Shown here piece by piece: positions 11,743 to 23,080 of a DNA stretch of 64,000 bases. Position 1 is the stretch's first letter, and every line of letters starts with the position of its first letter. The notes under the pieces are model-generated. The model was not told where the DNA came from and did no database searches. It worked only from the letters and a program-made list of their open reading frames with translations. A program made the translations under genes and the position numbers. This stretch comes from Takakia lepidozioides. Its lineage: Eukaryota; Streptophyta; Takakiopsida; Takakiales; Takakiaceae. The stretch covers positions 1,798,001-1,862,000 of the forward strand of contig CM060733.1 of the NCBI GenBank assembly GCA_030704615.1, read 5' to 3'.

Positions 11743-12440
11743 TAGTGGTCACCAAGTTTGGGCTTTCCAGATTTTGGAATTTTTCTATGCGCCACTTCTG
11801 AATCCAAGGTTTCACAGATCTCTTGGTTTTTTCTTACACATAAAACATCGTTTGCCACAGCCTTGTGGCCAAGGACTCTGTGCCAGTTTGGGCAGAGGAG
11901 AGAGAGAGAGAGAGAATATACCCGTGTCGTTCCCTGCAAATGTTGGCTTGCCGTAGCCTCACAGCTGCCATTAAGAGAGAGAATGTACTCATGAGACTTT
12001 GTTTGCCGTACCCTTGTTGCCACAGACGCCTTTGTGAGGGGCTCACTCCAGGAGTGACTTACCTTCACACAAACAAATAGTTCGGGCTTTCCAGATTTTG
12101 GAATTTTTCTATGCACCACTTCTGAATCGAATAAAACATTGTTTGCCAGTCTTGTGGTCAAGGACCCTGTGCCACTTTGGGCAGAAGAGAGAGAATATAC
12201 TCGTGTCGTTTCCTGCAAACGTTGGCTTGCCATAGCCTTACAGTCATCAACCCTGCAGGGAACTAACCCTCCTGGAGTCTTTTGTGCGGTTCACACCTGC
12301 CAGGGTTTACGTAATCCCACTGGTCAGTTGCAGGTATGAGCTTATTTTCCCACAGCTGCCATTAAGAGAGAGAGAGAGAATGTACTCGTAAGACTTTGTT
12401 TGCCATACCCCTTTGTGAGGGCTCACTCCAGTAATGACAT
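11743..12440 (-). repeat. Tandemly duplicated block built from family A tails
   Basis: Two copies offset by about 324 bases (anchor GGGCTTTCCAGATTTTGGAA at 11759 and 12083). Each contains a minus-strand family A tail (AAACTGGCACAGAG or AAAGTGGCACAGGG, then GGCCACAAGGC-like) and GA tracts, followed by a second tail-like piece with AGAGAATGTACTC (near 11970 and 12370). The array looks like repeated tail insertion into GA/TC tracts followed by segmental duplication. No gene is seen here. Confidence 0.6.
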
Positions 12441-12630
12441 CTTTTGATCTCAGTCCAAACCAGAAAGTGGTCAGAGGTACCAATATCAGTTCTGTCAATC
12501 AATACCTGCTTCTTGTGTCCACTTGTAAGATGCCAAAATCAAGTAAGTGAAATTCTTATCACAATTAGTGTGCTGGTGTGACAGAGTTGATTTGTAAAAG
12601 GGCAACACACATGCAAGATCATTACCAGCC

Positions 12631-15600
12631 ATGGATGACGCCAGCCCTTCTGGCTCTATTGAAATGCCAGAGACTCAGCTGAAGTATTTGAAGATGCCCA
12701 GTCAAAAGGGGTTGGAAGTAGGGATGGATACAGACATTGAGGGAGTTGTGGAGGGATTGGGGCTGCCCACCAATCCTATGGTGACTGCCTTACTCACTGA
12801 TATGTATCAGATCACCATGGCTTATGCCTATTGGAAAGCTGGCAAACACAATGACCGTGCTGTGTATGACCACCCCTTTGCCCTCTCTCCCTCTAATGTG
12901 TGTGGTTTGGATGCATGGTCTTATTATATTTCTGTGCTGTGGTGTACCTCCTACATATCCTGGTGACATTTCTGCATCTCTCTTAAATCCTTCCCACTAG
13001 TAATTCCCAAGGCTCAAACAGTGATAGAGGGAAAAGTGGATCTGAAGTTTTGAAGAGCTGAAATGTGGGAACAGCCAAAAGGCTATGGATGCCATGTTTT
13101 ACATTATATCTCTGCCCCTTGCCTCTCTTCTCCCTTGTACATCCTTTGACTCCCCCTGGTTCCTAGAATGGTGTTGGATGAACTGTAATGAATTTACGAG
13201 GACAGGCCGTGAGAGGGGACCAAACAAGAGAACACACAAGAGGAATCCCGATGTAATTGCTAGATACAGCACTGCCCACTCTCACTTTTTCCGTCAGGTA
13301 CTATGTATGAATATTTGGTTTAAGGATAGTCTGGTTAAAAATTTGACGACTCTTTTGTCATTGGTATTGAACCGTTCATTGATATGAAGATTCGATTTGT
13401 TATTCCGGAAGAATCCTTTTGGTGGAGAGTACACTGTGTTCGCGGGGCTTGATGAATGCATACGATTTGCGGCCAATTATAGATTCAAGGAAGATGAGAT
13501 CACATACCTTCGTAGCATCTTACCTCCTACTTGTGAGGTGGGTTCTTCCGATTTCCTTGTGGATATTGCATCACTTGTATGCTTTCCATGCTGAGAGAGT
13601 CGAAGGTGGGAAGAAGAAACAAAATGATGGGGTTACCCAACTGCAATATCCAGAGTGTTCATAGGGCTTTTTGTCTGTGAGGTGCTATAACCCTTTCCCA
13701 CAGACAGACATATACGACCATTTTTTCAAAGTTAATACACTGCACCACCTAATTTTCTGCAGTTTGATTTGGGGAGTTGGGGAGGTTTTTTTTTTCCCCC
13801 CCCAGGGAAAGGGTGAACTTGCCTTTTCTTGCTCAGTCATTCCATGACAAGTCAGAAATCTGTGCATGATCAGGGTAGGCTCTTCTGGTTCTGTCATCCA
13901 ATTGTGCAGAGCTTGCACTGACTAATCGCTTTATTAATTGTATATAAGGAGTTGGGAGGGCAACTTTGACTACCTTACTGCAACAATCTCATCCTACTTA
14001 TAGAGGTTTCTAGAAAATCTGTATACAGGAGTTATTCTATTGGCAGATTTGTTCACAGAATCTACATCCCACATCATTTTCCGAAACGAAGCATGTAAGG
14101 GTAAGCTTGACTTGTGAAGGCTGCTCATTTTGCAGGAGGGATTCTTTGAGTTTTTGGAAGGAGTAGATTGCTCGGAGGTTGAGATCTATGCCATGCCCGA
14201 GGGTTCAGTGGTTTTCCCACGCGTCCCTTTGATGAGAGTTGAAGGTCCCCTTTTGGTAAGCTTTGCTTCTTATTATCTTGGCACATCATTTTGCTACTCG
14301 TAGCTCCTTCAACTCCACTCCTTCTTCACCCCACATAGTATGCAAATAGCAGTTTTACTACATTTTTAAGCTTTAGGGAGGGCGAGGGTGCCATTTACAT
14401 AACCTACAAATGTTGAATAAACTTACACTGTCTCTCGTAGGAGTGTCCCATGTTTCTGGTTCTGTATGTTTGTGGCAGGTAGCACAATTGTTAGAGACCA
14501 CATTTTTGACGCTTGTAAATTACGCGTCTTTAGTGGCCACCAATGCTGCAAGGCACCGTCGTGTTGCTGGCAAGAACAAGATTCTGCTCGAGTTTGGTTT
14601 GCGGCGCGCCCAGGCAAGGCTATTTCCCCCTTTCCCCTCAACCCCTTTTCTCTTCTCTCTCTCCCTCTCCCTTCTCTAACCCATGTGTCCAGTTTGTGGG
14701 ATGGTGGTGAAGGTTCCATCCAATTTGAGTGCAATGGATACATGTTTCTGAGAAGTGCTCTCTTTGCAAGCATAAGCACAATATTCCGCCAGTGTACCCG
14801 ACAAGAAAGAAAGAAATAAGAAAGAACTCACAATGAACATATTCCCTGCACATTTCCGGCATGTTTAGACTTCCGAGCCAATTTGGAAAGCTCGGTCCTC
14901 CGATTTTTTGGGATCTACCTGATAAAAGGACTTGTCTGGGTGAAAGGTGGAGGTGAGTGTACTACTGGCCTTAACCGTAAGGAATGTTCTGGGAGCCATC
15001 CTTTGTTCCTCTTCCCCTGCTGTCTTTTTTCTCTGCTCTATCCAGACGTGGTGTAGGTCCGTGGCCACAAGGCTATCACAAGCAAATCTGAATGAGTATG
15101 TCTCTTTGTGAGTTTTCATCTTTTAATCACAGAGACCTAGGTCCCCTGTCTCCCTCCAATCATGCCTCCCCTCCCCATCCTCTTCCACGCTCCCTTTTGT
15201 CAAACTGACCGCAAATAGTATTGTTAGGTTTTGAGATTGTGACCTTGGAGTTAGGCATGTACCACAAAAAGGGGTATAACGATAGTTTAATAGTTACAAA
15301 TGCTAAAGCAAATCTCTCATTTGCAACAGGGGCCAGATGGAGGGATCAGTGCTTCTAAGTACTGCTATTTGGGAGGATTTGATGCCACCAGGTCGGTCCA
15401 CTAGGATTTCACTGAAGGGTTCATCATTTAGTTTGTGTGTATGAGAAGAGACAAGTTTAATAGTCTTTGTCCCTTACTCTCTCCCTTCTTCTTCCCTCTT
15501 TTTCTTTGTCTGAAGGGTGACTTTTATTCAACTTTCTGTTAGCAATCAAATTGATTATGAGGACCATTTACAGGCAGGCATTGTGGGGGCTTTATTTGCA

Positions 15601-18600
15601 GCAATGTTGATGCAGGGCGACGATTTGGGATACCTGTCCGTGGAACACACTCTCATGCATTTGTATCGTCTTTCATGGAAAGTGTCCGACTCATTTTGTT
15701 TCTTCTAGAAGTCAATTCTGAAGTTCAATCTGTTAAGCTCAAACTTGCACATAGGACATCATTTGCAGCGGGAAAGTCAGGAAGCTCCATCCTGACATTG
15801 TCATTCCGCCAGATAACTGTCTCTAGCTATAGAACGTCTTCATACGAGCGACAGGGTAAATTCATGAGGGTTCTCTCTCCCTGTGTGTCTCCCCATGCCA
15901 ACATACTTTTTCTCTGAACAGTGGGACTGGAAGTCAGCCCCGCATCTGTCACCTCTGTTTCAAGCTAATGTCCAGAGAGTAGTGCTGGAATCAACGTTTG
16001 GTGATGCCTTTGCTAGCCCATAAATGAACAGTTAATTGTCTGGGACCAGATTTTTGTCAGCTGTGATGAGGTTCTCAGGTTGATTGTAAAAATCTAGCGT
16101 GAAGACGTAACTGATCGTTTTTCATTATCACTTGATGCAGAGTTTTGATGAGATCATTGAAAGATCACTTCCACATGTGAAAGGTGGTAAAATCTGTGAA
16201 GACTTTGTTGGTCTCACACAGCACTGGCTGGGCCGCATGCAGGTACCCCATTCCTCTCTGTAGATCTCTTTGCATATAGGGCTGTGTGTGATGGAGGGAG
16301 AGATGCACAGATCTGTCTTGCTGTCAGTTGCTTTTGCCTCTTTTCCTTCACCTGAGTAGCCTCTTGGTGCAACTTTTGTGTTTCTTTGCTCAGTGGCCCT
16401 GCTAGGGTTGGTTTCTCTTTGCCTGTTGTGTTCGGGGTTTTTGGATTGTAATGTTTGATCTTGGGTGTTTTCCCGTTCTTGAAGAATTTCAAAATATTAA
16501 GAGAGAAAAAGAAGAAAGAACTGGCCACCAGGCCCTGGGGGCTCATGTGAGAAATAGAACAACAAAAATCCCCCTTAAAAAGAGAGAGAAATCTCTTCAC
16601 TGAGATATCATCTGCATGCATATTTTCAAAGTTAACCAGGAAATTGGTAACACTTATTTCTCTTTCCCCCCTTCTCCCCCGGCCCTCCAATACATGAAGG
16701 AGGGGCTCTTATTGAAGCCATGAGGGCTTGTGTGCAATGCAGGAGGTACAAGCACTTAGAGGCTGGTTTCGTGACACCAATCATAGTGAGCTTGCCGCTT
16801 TTACCTCCTATGCGCTAGCATTTCCAACAACATTTCAAGCTCTTGTGGACACATATGATGTATGCCTCTCTCTTTCTTTCACTGTCCTCTGTCCTTTACT
16901 GTGCTTTTTTCTCTTGCAATGGGGAAGGACCAGAGGCTGTGTTTGCATGTTGCACGTTCGAACTTCAGTCCATACACAAGTCAGATTCCCTGTAAATCCA
17001 ATGCTGGCATCAATATTTTTTGTCACTTCAATTGTATTTAGTGTTACATAGTTCAGCTCCATCTTTCGAGCCCTAGTCCATGACCTCATCATTACTGACA
17101 AAACGTTTATGGAGGATATTCACTTAGCTTAAACCACCAAATCCACTTCATCAAATCACTGCGTTTTTGCTATTTTTAAACTATTGTATGTGAATGCAGG
17201 TCATGCGCAGCGGTGTTCCAAATTTTTGTGCTGTTGCTCTTGCTCTTCATGAACTTGGGTGCAACCTCTAACTAGGATGTCCACTTGTTCTTTGAATCTG
17301 CTCCTTGAATGACTTTGATCCACGTTTGCTTTGAGTGAGACTTCTTATCGACAGGTCCTCGTACCTGATTCTTGCGTGGGGCATGGTGGGGCCTCTATGC
17401 GCCTGGCATCCTGTGTTCTATTAATCTCACGTTGGACATTCTCACATCATTTTTGCACAAAGTTACAATGATGTGATATTCCAATCTTCACGTAACTACA
17501 GTTAGATCACTTATGACAAGATAACCAATGTGAAGGTTAAGTAAACACAATATAAACATGATCCCATTTCCTGCATGTGGACAGATACAAGGCTCTTGGC
17601 ATTCGCTTGGACTCTGGTGACCTTGCATATTTTTCTATAGAGGCGCGCAAGTTTTTCCGCACAATCGAGAAGGAATTTGGTGTGGCAGACTTTGGAAATC
17701 TCATTATTGTTGCCAGTAATGACATCAATGCGGATACCCTGGATGCCCTTAATAAACAGGTCTGTTAAGACGTTTGATTGATTGAATATCCTTTGAATAT
17801 AGTCATAGCTGTGTTCAATCTCCCACCCACTAGGGGGCCTCTTGTTTAGCTCATGCTATGCAGTGCAAAGAGCATCTCTCTCTCACTCCTTGGTTGGGGA
17901 CATCATGTAGTTCTTTTTCTTTTTCCTCTTTAGGTTTCCTATTGCTTTCTCTTTGTTATGTATGCTTATCCCAGGAGCTCTTTAGCCTTTCTTTGTTTTC
18001 TTCTTTCTGCCCACATGTTAGACGCAATTTCTTCTTTTCTTGTCTCTCTCCTTTTCCCATTGGGCCTCCCCTGGAGACAAATTTCTTACCTCTCTCCCAT
18101 GGCCCTTGGGCCCTCTTTGGTTGTTATAAAGTTCTTTCTTTCTTTCTGCACGGGAAGGGGGACATCATGTAGTGCGTTTTCTTTTTTCCTCTTTAGGTTT
18201 TCTATTGCTTTTTCTTTGTTATGTATGCTTATCCCAGGAGCTCTTTAGCCTTTCTTTGTTATAAAGCACCATTTCATTTCATTTCATTTGTTTTCTTACT
18301 TTCTGCCCACATGTTAGACGCAATTTCTTCTTTTCTTTTCTCTCTCCTTTTCCCTTCGGGCTTCCCATGGATACAAATTTCTTATCTTTCTCCCATGGCC
18401 CTTGGGCCCTCTTTGGTTGTTATAAAGTTTCTTTCCTTCTTTCTGCAAGGGAAGGGGGAAACACCCCAGATCGAAGTTCACATCTCTCTCTCTCTCTCCA
18501 TTTTGTCCCATAAGCTCTATGAGCTTTCCGCGGACGTTATAAAGCACCATTTCTCTCAATTTAAACTCAGGGCCGGGACCCTACCTTTGAACAGCAAACA

Positions 18601-20542
18601 AAAGCAGAGAGGAAAGGGCCTGTTGTGTGGGCAACCTGAAGATAATATTCATTTTCGTTTTCCGGGGTTTTCTCACCAGAGAGACGCTCTCTTGAAATCT
18701 ATCAAGGGAATTGTGCCTGTACCTCTGTTCACCAACTTTGAAAGTCTCGAGGCTGAGCCAAAAGCCCTGGCCCTTCTATGGCCTAGTTATTGGGCAAACC
18801 ACACACAGCAGGTTGATGCTTGTGTAAAGGGATTTCTAGAGGATATCTGGAAAACCCGGATCAATTGTTTATTCCAAGGTAAGTCTTACTACCGGCGTCA
18901 GCCCCTGACAAAGGTAGGTTCTGTCCCTTTGTGTTCCGCTCAAACTGGGCGCGGGGTCAATGGCCACAAGGCCACAGCAAGCAAAGTCTTACGAGTACAT
19001 TCTCTGTCTCTCGATGTTGATTCCTGGTATTTGGGCTTCTTGTTTAGGGCCCCTGCTTTGTCTTTTGATGCTTTCTTTTATCTGATAAGCTCTTCGAGGT
19101 CCAGTGGACGAGATGAAGTTTCTAACTTTCTCAGTCTGTCAACTTTCCCTCCCTCTCTTTTCTCATCCTCAGGTATATTCCTAGCTTATGCTGGCCATAG
19201 TATCTCTAATGGTGACCACCATGTGTTTTCCTTACTCGGGCATATTGGGGAGTGCCAGGGGCACGAGGTGGACACCTTTGGAATAGGCACGCATTTGGTG
19301 ACGTGCTTCATGCAACCAGCTCTGGGCTGTGTGTACAAACTGGTGGAGATCAGTGGGCAGCCCCGCATCAAACTCTCTGAAGACGTGGCCAAGGTTGCTG
19401 GCTCTGCTATCCCCCCTATATGTACATTTTGTCTTTAGAGGATGCCTTCCTGTCTGTTGTGGCACAAGAGACAAGGGGGTTTGGCAGGGATTTTATCTCA
19501 GGTCGCTGAACAAGTTCTTGCCGATGGTTGTAGGTGACAATCCCTTGCAAGAAACAGAGTTTCAGGCTCTATGGAAGGGAGGGCGTTGCCTTAGTGGACC
19601 TCATGATAGGAGAAGATGAACCCCACCCCCAGGCGTGTCTCTCTTTTTATGTTCCTTTTTTCTCATTTCTGCTTCTCCAGGAAAAAATTGCTCTTTCACA
19701 GGTGAATACTCGGTTCAAATTGCTGGGAAATTGAAGGAAGGAATTCAGGTAGGGTAGAAGATAATTGAGTGTGATGTTTATATTAGACATAAAGCTACAA
19801 GGTGTTGTACTTATCTTCTTAATAGAATCTGTAGCTAATGTGAACAGCCTGGGGAGCGCATTCTATGTCGGCATCCATTCAGTGAATCCAAGAGAGCATA
19901 TGTGGTGCCGTCACGTGTGGAGCCTCTCTATAAATGCTATTGGGCTGGCAAGTCTGGTAAGTTTGCTGCATTACTTAACATCTTGTCTTGTGCTTCCAAC
20001 AGTTACACCAAGGGTTAGTGCAGTATGATGGGAGTGTCTTCCCCTGGTTTCCTTTGGAAGACGACCCAAAACGACATTTTGTTCATGTAAGGCCAATCTT
20101 ATTCCACTTAGGTAGACCAAAAGTCGTCTCTTGAAGGTGAGATGGTCTGGCAGGTGTGTGTTTGGGCGGATTTTTCCATACTTAGAAGTGAAACCTGTGC
20201 ACCAATGCAGAGTATAGGGAGCCACTGCCATCGTTGGAAGAGCTTAAAGAACATTGCATGCAACAAATAGCCGCCATGCGAGCTGATCACATGCGGGCTC
20301 TAAACCCAACACCCTACAAGGTTCGCCTCCCTGTCCCTCTGCTTTTCCACCAGGAAGGGTAGGAAATGGACTTCTATCACGTCCTTGTATGCATTATGAG
20401 TCTATGGTGAGCATCACAGGCACAATCATCTGATGGTTTTGTGGGTGGGTGGTTGAGTTTACAGGTGAGTGTGAGCGGGAAGCTGTACGATTTCATTCAT
20501 TTTCTGTGGCTTAATGAAGCGCCCGTTGGAGAGCTGCAGTAA
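12631..20542 (+). CDS. NAPRT: Nicotinate phosphoribosyltransferase, complete 15-exon gene
   Basis: Converts nicotinate, PRPP and ATP to nicotinate mononucleotide: the entry step of NAD salvage (Preiss-Handler pathway), normally cytosolic. Coding exons: 12631-12863, 13390-13537, 14136-14255, 14479-14613, 15330-15391, 15602-15683, 16141-16242, 16743-16859, 17200-17258, 17585-17759, 19259-19393, 19534-19632, 19848-19956, 20211-20320, 20465-20542. Phases all agree; product 587 residues (plant enzymes about 557). The ATG sits in GCCATGG. Family landmarks in order: [74 protein letters not shown] (holding the histidine expected to be phosphorylated), VGI-like [47 protein letters not shown] and [15 protein letters not shown] at the C-terminus. 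Two introns use GC donors (14614, 19633). The exon 6 donor (AGT|GTCCGA) is weak. Intron 10 has been swollen by retrotransposon debris. Confidence 0.95.
17890..18460 (+). repeat. Tandem duplication (about 263 bases) with C-type tails in NAPRT intron 10
   Basis: Two copies of one block, offset 263 bases (anchor TATGCTTATCCCAGGAGCTC at about 17960 and 18223). Each ends in a C-type retrotransposon tail (CCCATGGCCCTTGGGCCCTC, then GTTATAAAGTT and TTTC repeats). The second copy also holds an inserted piece of family B tail at about 18262-18290 (TATAAAGCACC plus ATTTC repeats). Confidence 0.8.
18498..18557 (+). repeat. Solo family B 3' tail in NAPRT intron 10
   Basis: CCATTTTGTCCCAT, then a perfect hairpin (AAGCTC-TAT-GAGCTT at 18512-18526), CCGCGGACG, TTATAAAGCACC and ATTTC. 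This is identical in layout to the 3' end of the coding family B element at 29918-29988. It leads directly into a family A fragment through a short TCTC. Confidence 0.85.
18558..19015 (+). mobile_element. Family A 3' fragment in NAPRT intron 10
   Basis: Corresponds to 7500-7970 of the longer copy. The ORF is still mostly readable ([50 protein letters not shown]), followed by the tail GGGCGCGGGGTCAATGG and a TC tract. A few codons are missing around the knuckle (CNCP lost). The 5' flank is TCTC, again a TC junction. Confidence 0.85.
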
Positions 20543-21383
20543 ATAGAGAATTTGTTTCATTTTACCTGGCCACCTACTTCCAATCTTAAATGACTCTCAT
20601 GTATATTTGCCCTGCTGAGAAATGCATTGATCTTTCCTTGGGCCTGTCAATCCTGGCCTCTTTCTCAGGATATCTGATTGGACTCTGGATAAACTGAAGA
20701 CTAATGCGTCTGACCCAAAAATTGCATTGCACCAGACAGCGCAAACCCTCCTTGCTAGAACAAGGGTCGAATTTCCAGTGTTTGTTTTATTTTACTGGTT
20801 GACCAATTCTGGCCGTCAAGAGGAACATTTCCACTCACACTTGTCAGTTGCCTTTTGTGGCGAAATAGTCGACTCCATTTGAGGAGGAATATCCAAGTGT
20901 CCAAGCTCCTACAATATTCTCAAGTAGCACGCACGCATGTTGTATGCATTTTATGAGTCAACTGGGTCACAGGCAGATGCCTGTGTCATATGCTAAGTGT
21001 GAGCTTGGATTGCAGCAGAAAACTCTCTGAGATTGCCATAGTGCAGGTCGTTTGCCCTGACTAGGCCAGTGTGGAACTTCCAAACCTCAGCCTTCTGATT
21101 TTCCAAGGCCCGAGCAAGTTGTTGTTGGGAAGAACAGAGAAGCAGACCGTCTCTTAGGCTGAACCGTACTTCAAAGCAAACAGATGCCAACCTAAAGGTG
21201 TAGACCTTCTGTCACCCAAATTCCGAGCTAAAATTAATCACTGAAGCACATCTTTGCAGCCAGATGGCAGGAGCAGCATGCCTGAAGTCATATTGGAGCC
21301 GTCTGTGGTGGATTTTGGGTGCAGATGTAAATCTAGTGTAGTGTGAATGTACGGGTGACAGAATTCTTGTCAAAGAAGTAAGG
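20543..21383. other. Gene-free stretch after NAPRT
   Basis: 3' flank of NAPRT. A second stop (TAG) follows the TAA at once. No AATAAA close to the stop; no exon, RNA gene or clear repeat seen. Confidence 0.4.
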
Positions 21384-21799
21384 CCGGGTTTAGACTACGC
21401 CGAAACGAGCGGCTAAAATGCGATGGTGGTCAATGATTGGACGAATTTCAGGTTTTGGCCTGTGGATAGTTTAGACATGGCCGGTCAATGAAAAACTCCC
21501 AATCTAGGTGGCACTGCTGGATGCATATGTGGCACTTTTGAGCGGCCAAAACTGAGAACGAGCTTTTAGCTCATCCCAAGAATGGTCCAGCGGCCAAAAG
21601 GTTTCGCCGACGTTTTGCCAAGTGGTTACGTTTCAGATGGAGTGCAAGTCGTGGAGTACGCGATGGAGGCCGTCCAATAGTTGGCCGTCCGCGTTTTAGC
21701 CCGTCAACACTTTACACACGTTTTGTTCCACGTCATCCCAACAAGCGCCTGAGATGAGCGGCCAAAATCATATCATGGCCTATGTCTAAACCTGGGCTA
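21384..21799. mobile_element. MITE-like element with imperfect terminal inverted repeats
   Basis: Starts GGCCGGGTTTAGACTACG and ends ATGTCTAAACCTGGGCT, whose reverse complement is AGCCCAGGTTTAGACAT. Length about 416 bases; no coding capacity. The motif GAGCGGCYAAAA recurs inside (about 21406, 21541, 21590, 21758), with TTTTGGCC/TTTTAGCC on the other strand, like subterminal transposase-binding repeats. The termini resemble those of the 39255 MITE (GGCCG, TTTA, ACTA in register). The target duplication cannot be fixed because the right flank is a (TA)n run. Confidence 0.7.
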
Positions 21800-21829
21800 T
21801 ATATATATACATATATAGATGCCTCCTGA

Positions 21830-21985
21830 AGGGAGCGTAAATTATGGTGTCTCCTCACCACAAGGGCTACTGCCTTCCAGCTGAAAGGTGGACACCTTCA
21901 TGACACACCAGACCGTGGTTTGAACCCACAACCACATCCAACGTGGTATGTGCCCATTACCACTGGGCTACATGCTGGTTGACCT
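21830..21985 (-). repeat. tRNA-derived SINE, family S2
   Basis: On the minus strand there is a tRNA-like head: A-box region TAGCCCAGTGGTAATGGG and B-box region GTGGGTTCAAACC. Then comes a body with a hairpin-like GGTGTCCACC...GGAAGG and GAGACACCATAATTTACG. It ends against a (TA)n run (21798-21820). A second copy on the plus strand at 27805-27925 shares TAGCC.AGTGGTAATGGG, GGTAGCCC/GCAGTAGCCC and GAGACACCAAAATTTACG, and is also followed by (AT)n. Not a functional tRNA: the acceptor stem is not closed. Confidence 0.65.
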
Positions 21986-22595
21986 GGAGTTGTGTTCCTG
22001 AAAGCTTTTTGTTACTAGAGGAAGAGTGAATTTCTGGACTAAGGATGAATAAGTTAAGACAGTGGATGAGAAAGTTCATCCTTCTTCTTGTTCACGTAAC
22101 TTGGTTAAGGTGAGAACTGCTATTGGTCGAGCTACTGCTCCATTTAGGCCAGGAAGGGTGCGGCGAGTCTGACAGGCTCCTTTGCAATCTGGGCTTGATG
22201 AGATGCAAGAGTCGGCTGTAAACCTGCTTTGAGTTTCAGTATTTAGAAGGTTTATCTATCATAGTAGGGTGGTGATGGCCTGGGAGTTATGAGGGTGTGG
22301 AGCTCGAGTGATTGCCACTGGAGCAACCGGTGACAGTGTGGAGCAAGGGAGTGAGCGAAGGAGCGGACAGCTCGACAAGACGATAAAGGCAAGCTGAAAT
22401 ATCTCTGCAAGGGAAAATCACAGTATCTAGGTGGTGCGATCGTGATGTGAGGTCTTCTTTTTGCTATGACCTAGAACAACAGAGGATGCGGAAACCTAAG
22501 GAACTATGGGCTGTTTTTATATATAGGGCCCACCCCTGAAAAGGGACAGTAGCCGCAAGGCAAAGTGGCTCTTAATTCTGTCGGCTTTGGCTGGA
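21986..22595. other. Gene-free stretch
   Basis: No reading frame, RNA or repeat that I can support between the S2 and S1 SINE copies. Confidence 0.35.
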
Positions 22596-22690
22596 TTCTT
22601 CTCTCTCTGTCTCAAAGAGGTTATTTTCGCCTCTCACTAGGGGCCTGATTTGTGAGCAGTGGTTCCATATATTTCCCTTTAAACAAAAAA
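22596..22690 (+). repeat. Partial copy of SINE family S1 (3' part)
   Basis: Contains CAAAGAGGTTATTTTCGCCT, then GGGGCCTGATTTGTGAGCAG. This is the shared 3' body of S1 (compare reverse complements of 27289-27340 and 44878-44950). The tRNA-like head is missing or unrecognisable. Confidence 0.55.
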
Positions 22691-22937
22691 ATATGTCTAT
22701 TAATGAAGTACTAAATACACATCAACAAACTCTATTACAAATACATATAGGTACATCTATTTAGTTGTATATTTAAAATATTTTAGATTTAAATGTGAGA
22801 ATTTTGATTCATGAAATTCTTTATAGAGAGAGCACCGACAAGGAGCAATAGCCATACAATGAAGTAGCTCTAGTTTCACCAGCTCTAGCAATAGTCTTTT
22901 TGTTTTTTTTGTTTTTTTCTTTAAAGAGAACAAGGGG

Positions 22938-23080
22938 CACATCGGCTGGTAGCTCAGCTGGTAAGTGCACGGTGTGTCCTCTTGGCCCATAAATGAAAGG
23001 GGGTTAATTTTCCCCCCTCCTCAAGGGCCTGAATTGTGGGCTGTCGCTCCCAGGTTTTCTTTTAAAAATAAACAAGGGAC
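22938..23080 (+). repeat. tRNA-derived SINE, family S1
   Basis: Starts with a clear tRNA-like 5' half (GGTAGCTCAGCTGGTAAGTG, A-box), followed by a degenerate B-box area. The body is CTCAAGGGCCTGAATTGTGG and GCTGTCGCTCCCAGGTTT, and the end is A-rich (TTTTAAAAATAAAC). Further copies lie at 27289-27490 and 44878-45078 (both minus) and a partial one at 22596-22690. Confidence 0.7.

Noticed and set aside
12864-12966. Continuation of the first NAPRT exon to a stop at 12966
   Set aside because: The family text breaks exactly at a GT donor (12864), and the next exon at 13390 restores the expected [11 protein letters not shown] with correct phase, so the extension is intronic.
13790-13803. Run of T followed by C as a terminator
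   Set aside because: Homopolymer in a NAPRT intron with no hairpin; a rho-independent terminator has no meaning here.
15045-15110. Another solo family A tail
   Set aside because: GTGGCCACAAGGCTATCACA and GAGTATGTCTCTT are suggestive, but the AAACTGGGC part is missing, so I did not list it as a feature.
19678-19698. A 21-base cassette exon (GAAAAAATTGCTCTTTCACAG) between NAPRT exons 12 and 13
   Set aside because: It has an AG before and a GT after and would keep frame, but homologues have no residues there, and exons 12 and 13 join directly in phase.
22938-23010. A functional tRNA gene
   Set aside because: The 5' half looks like a tRNA, but the anticodon arm, T-loop and acceptor pairing cannot be completed; the same body recurs in other copies, so it is a SINE.
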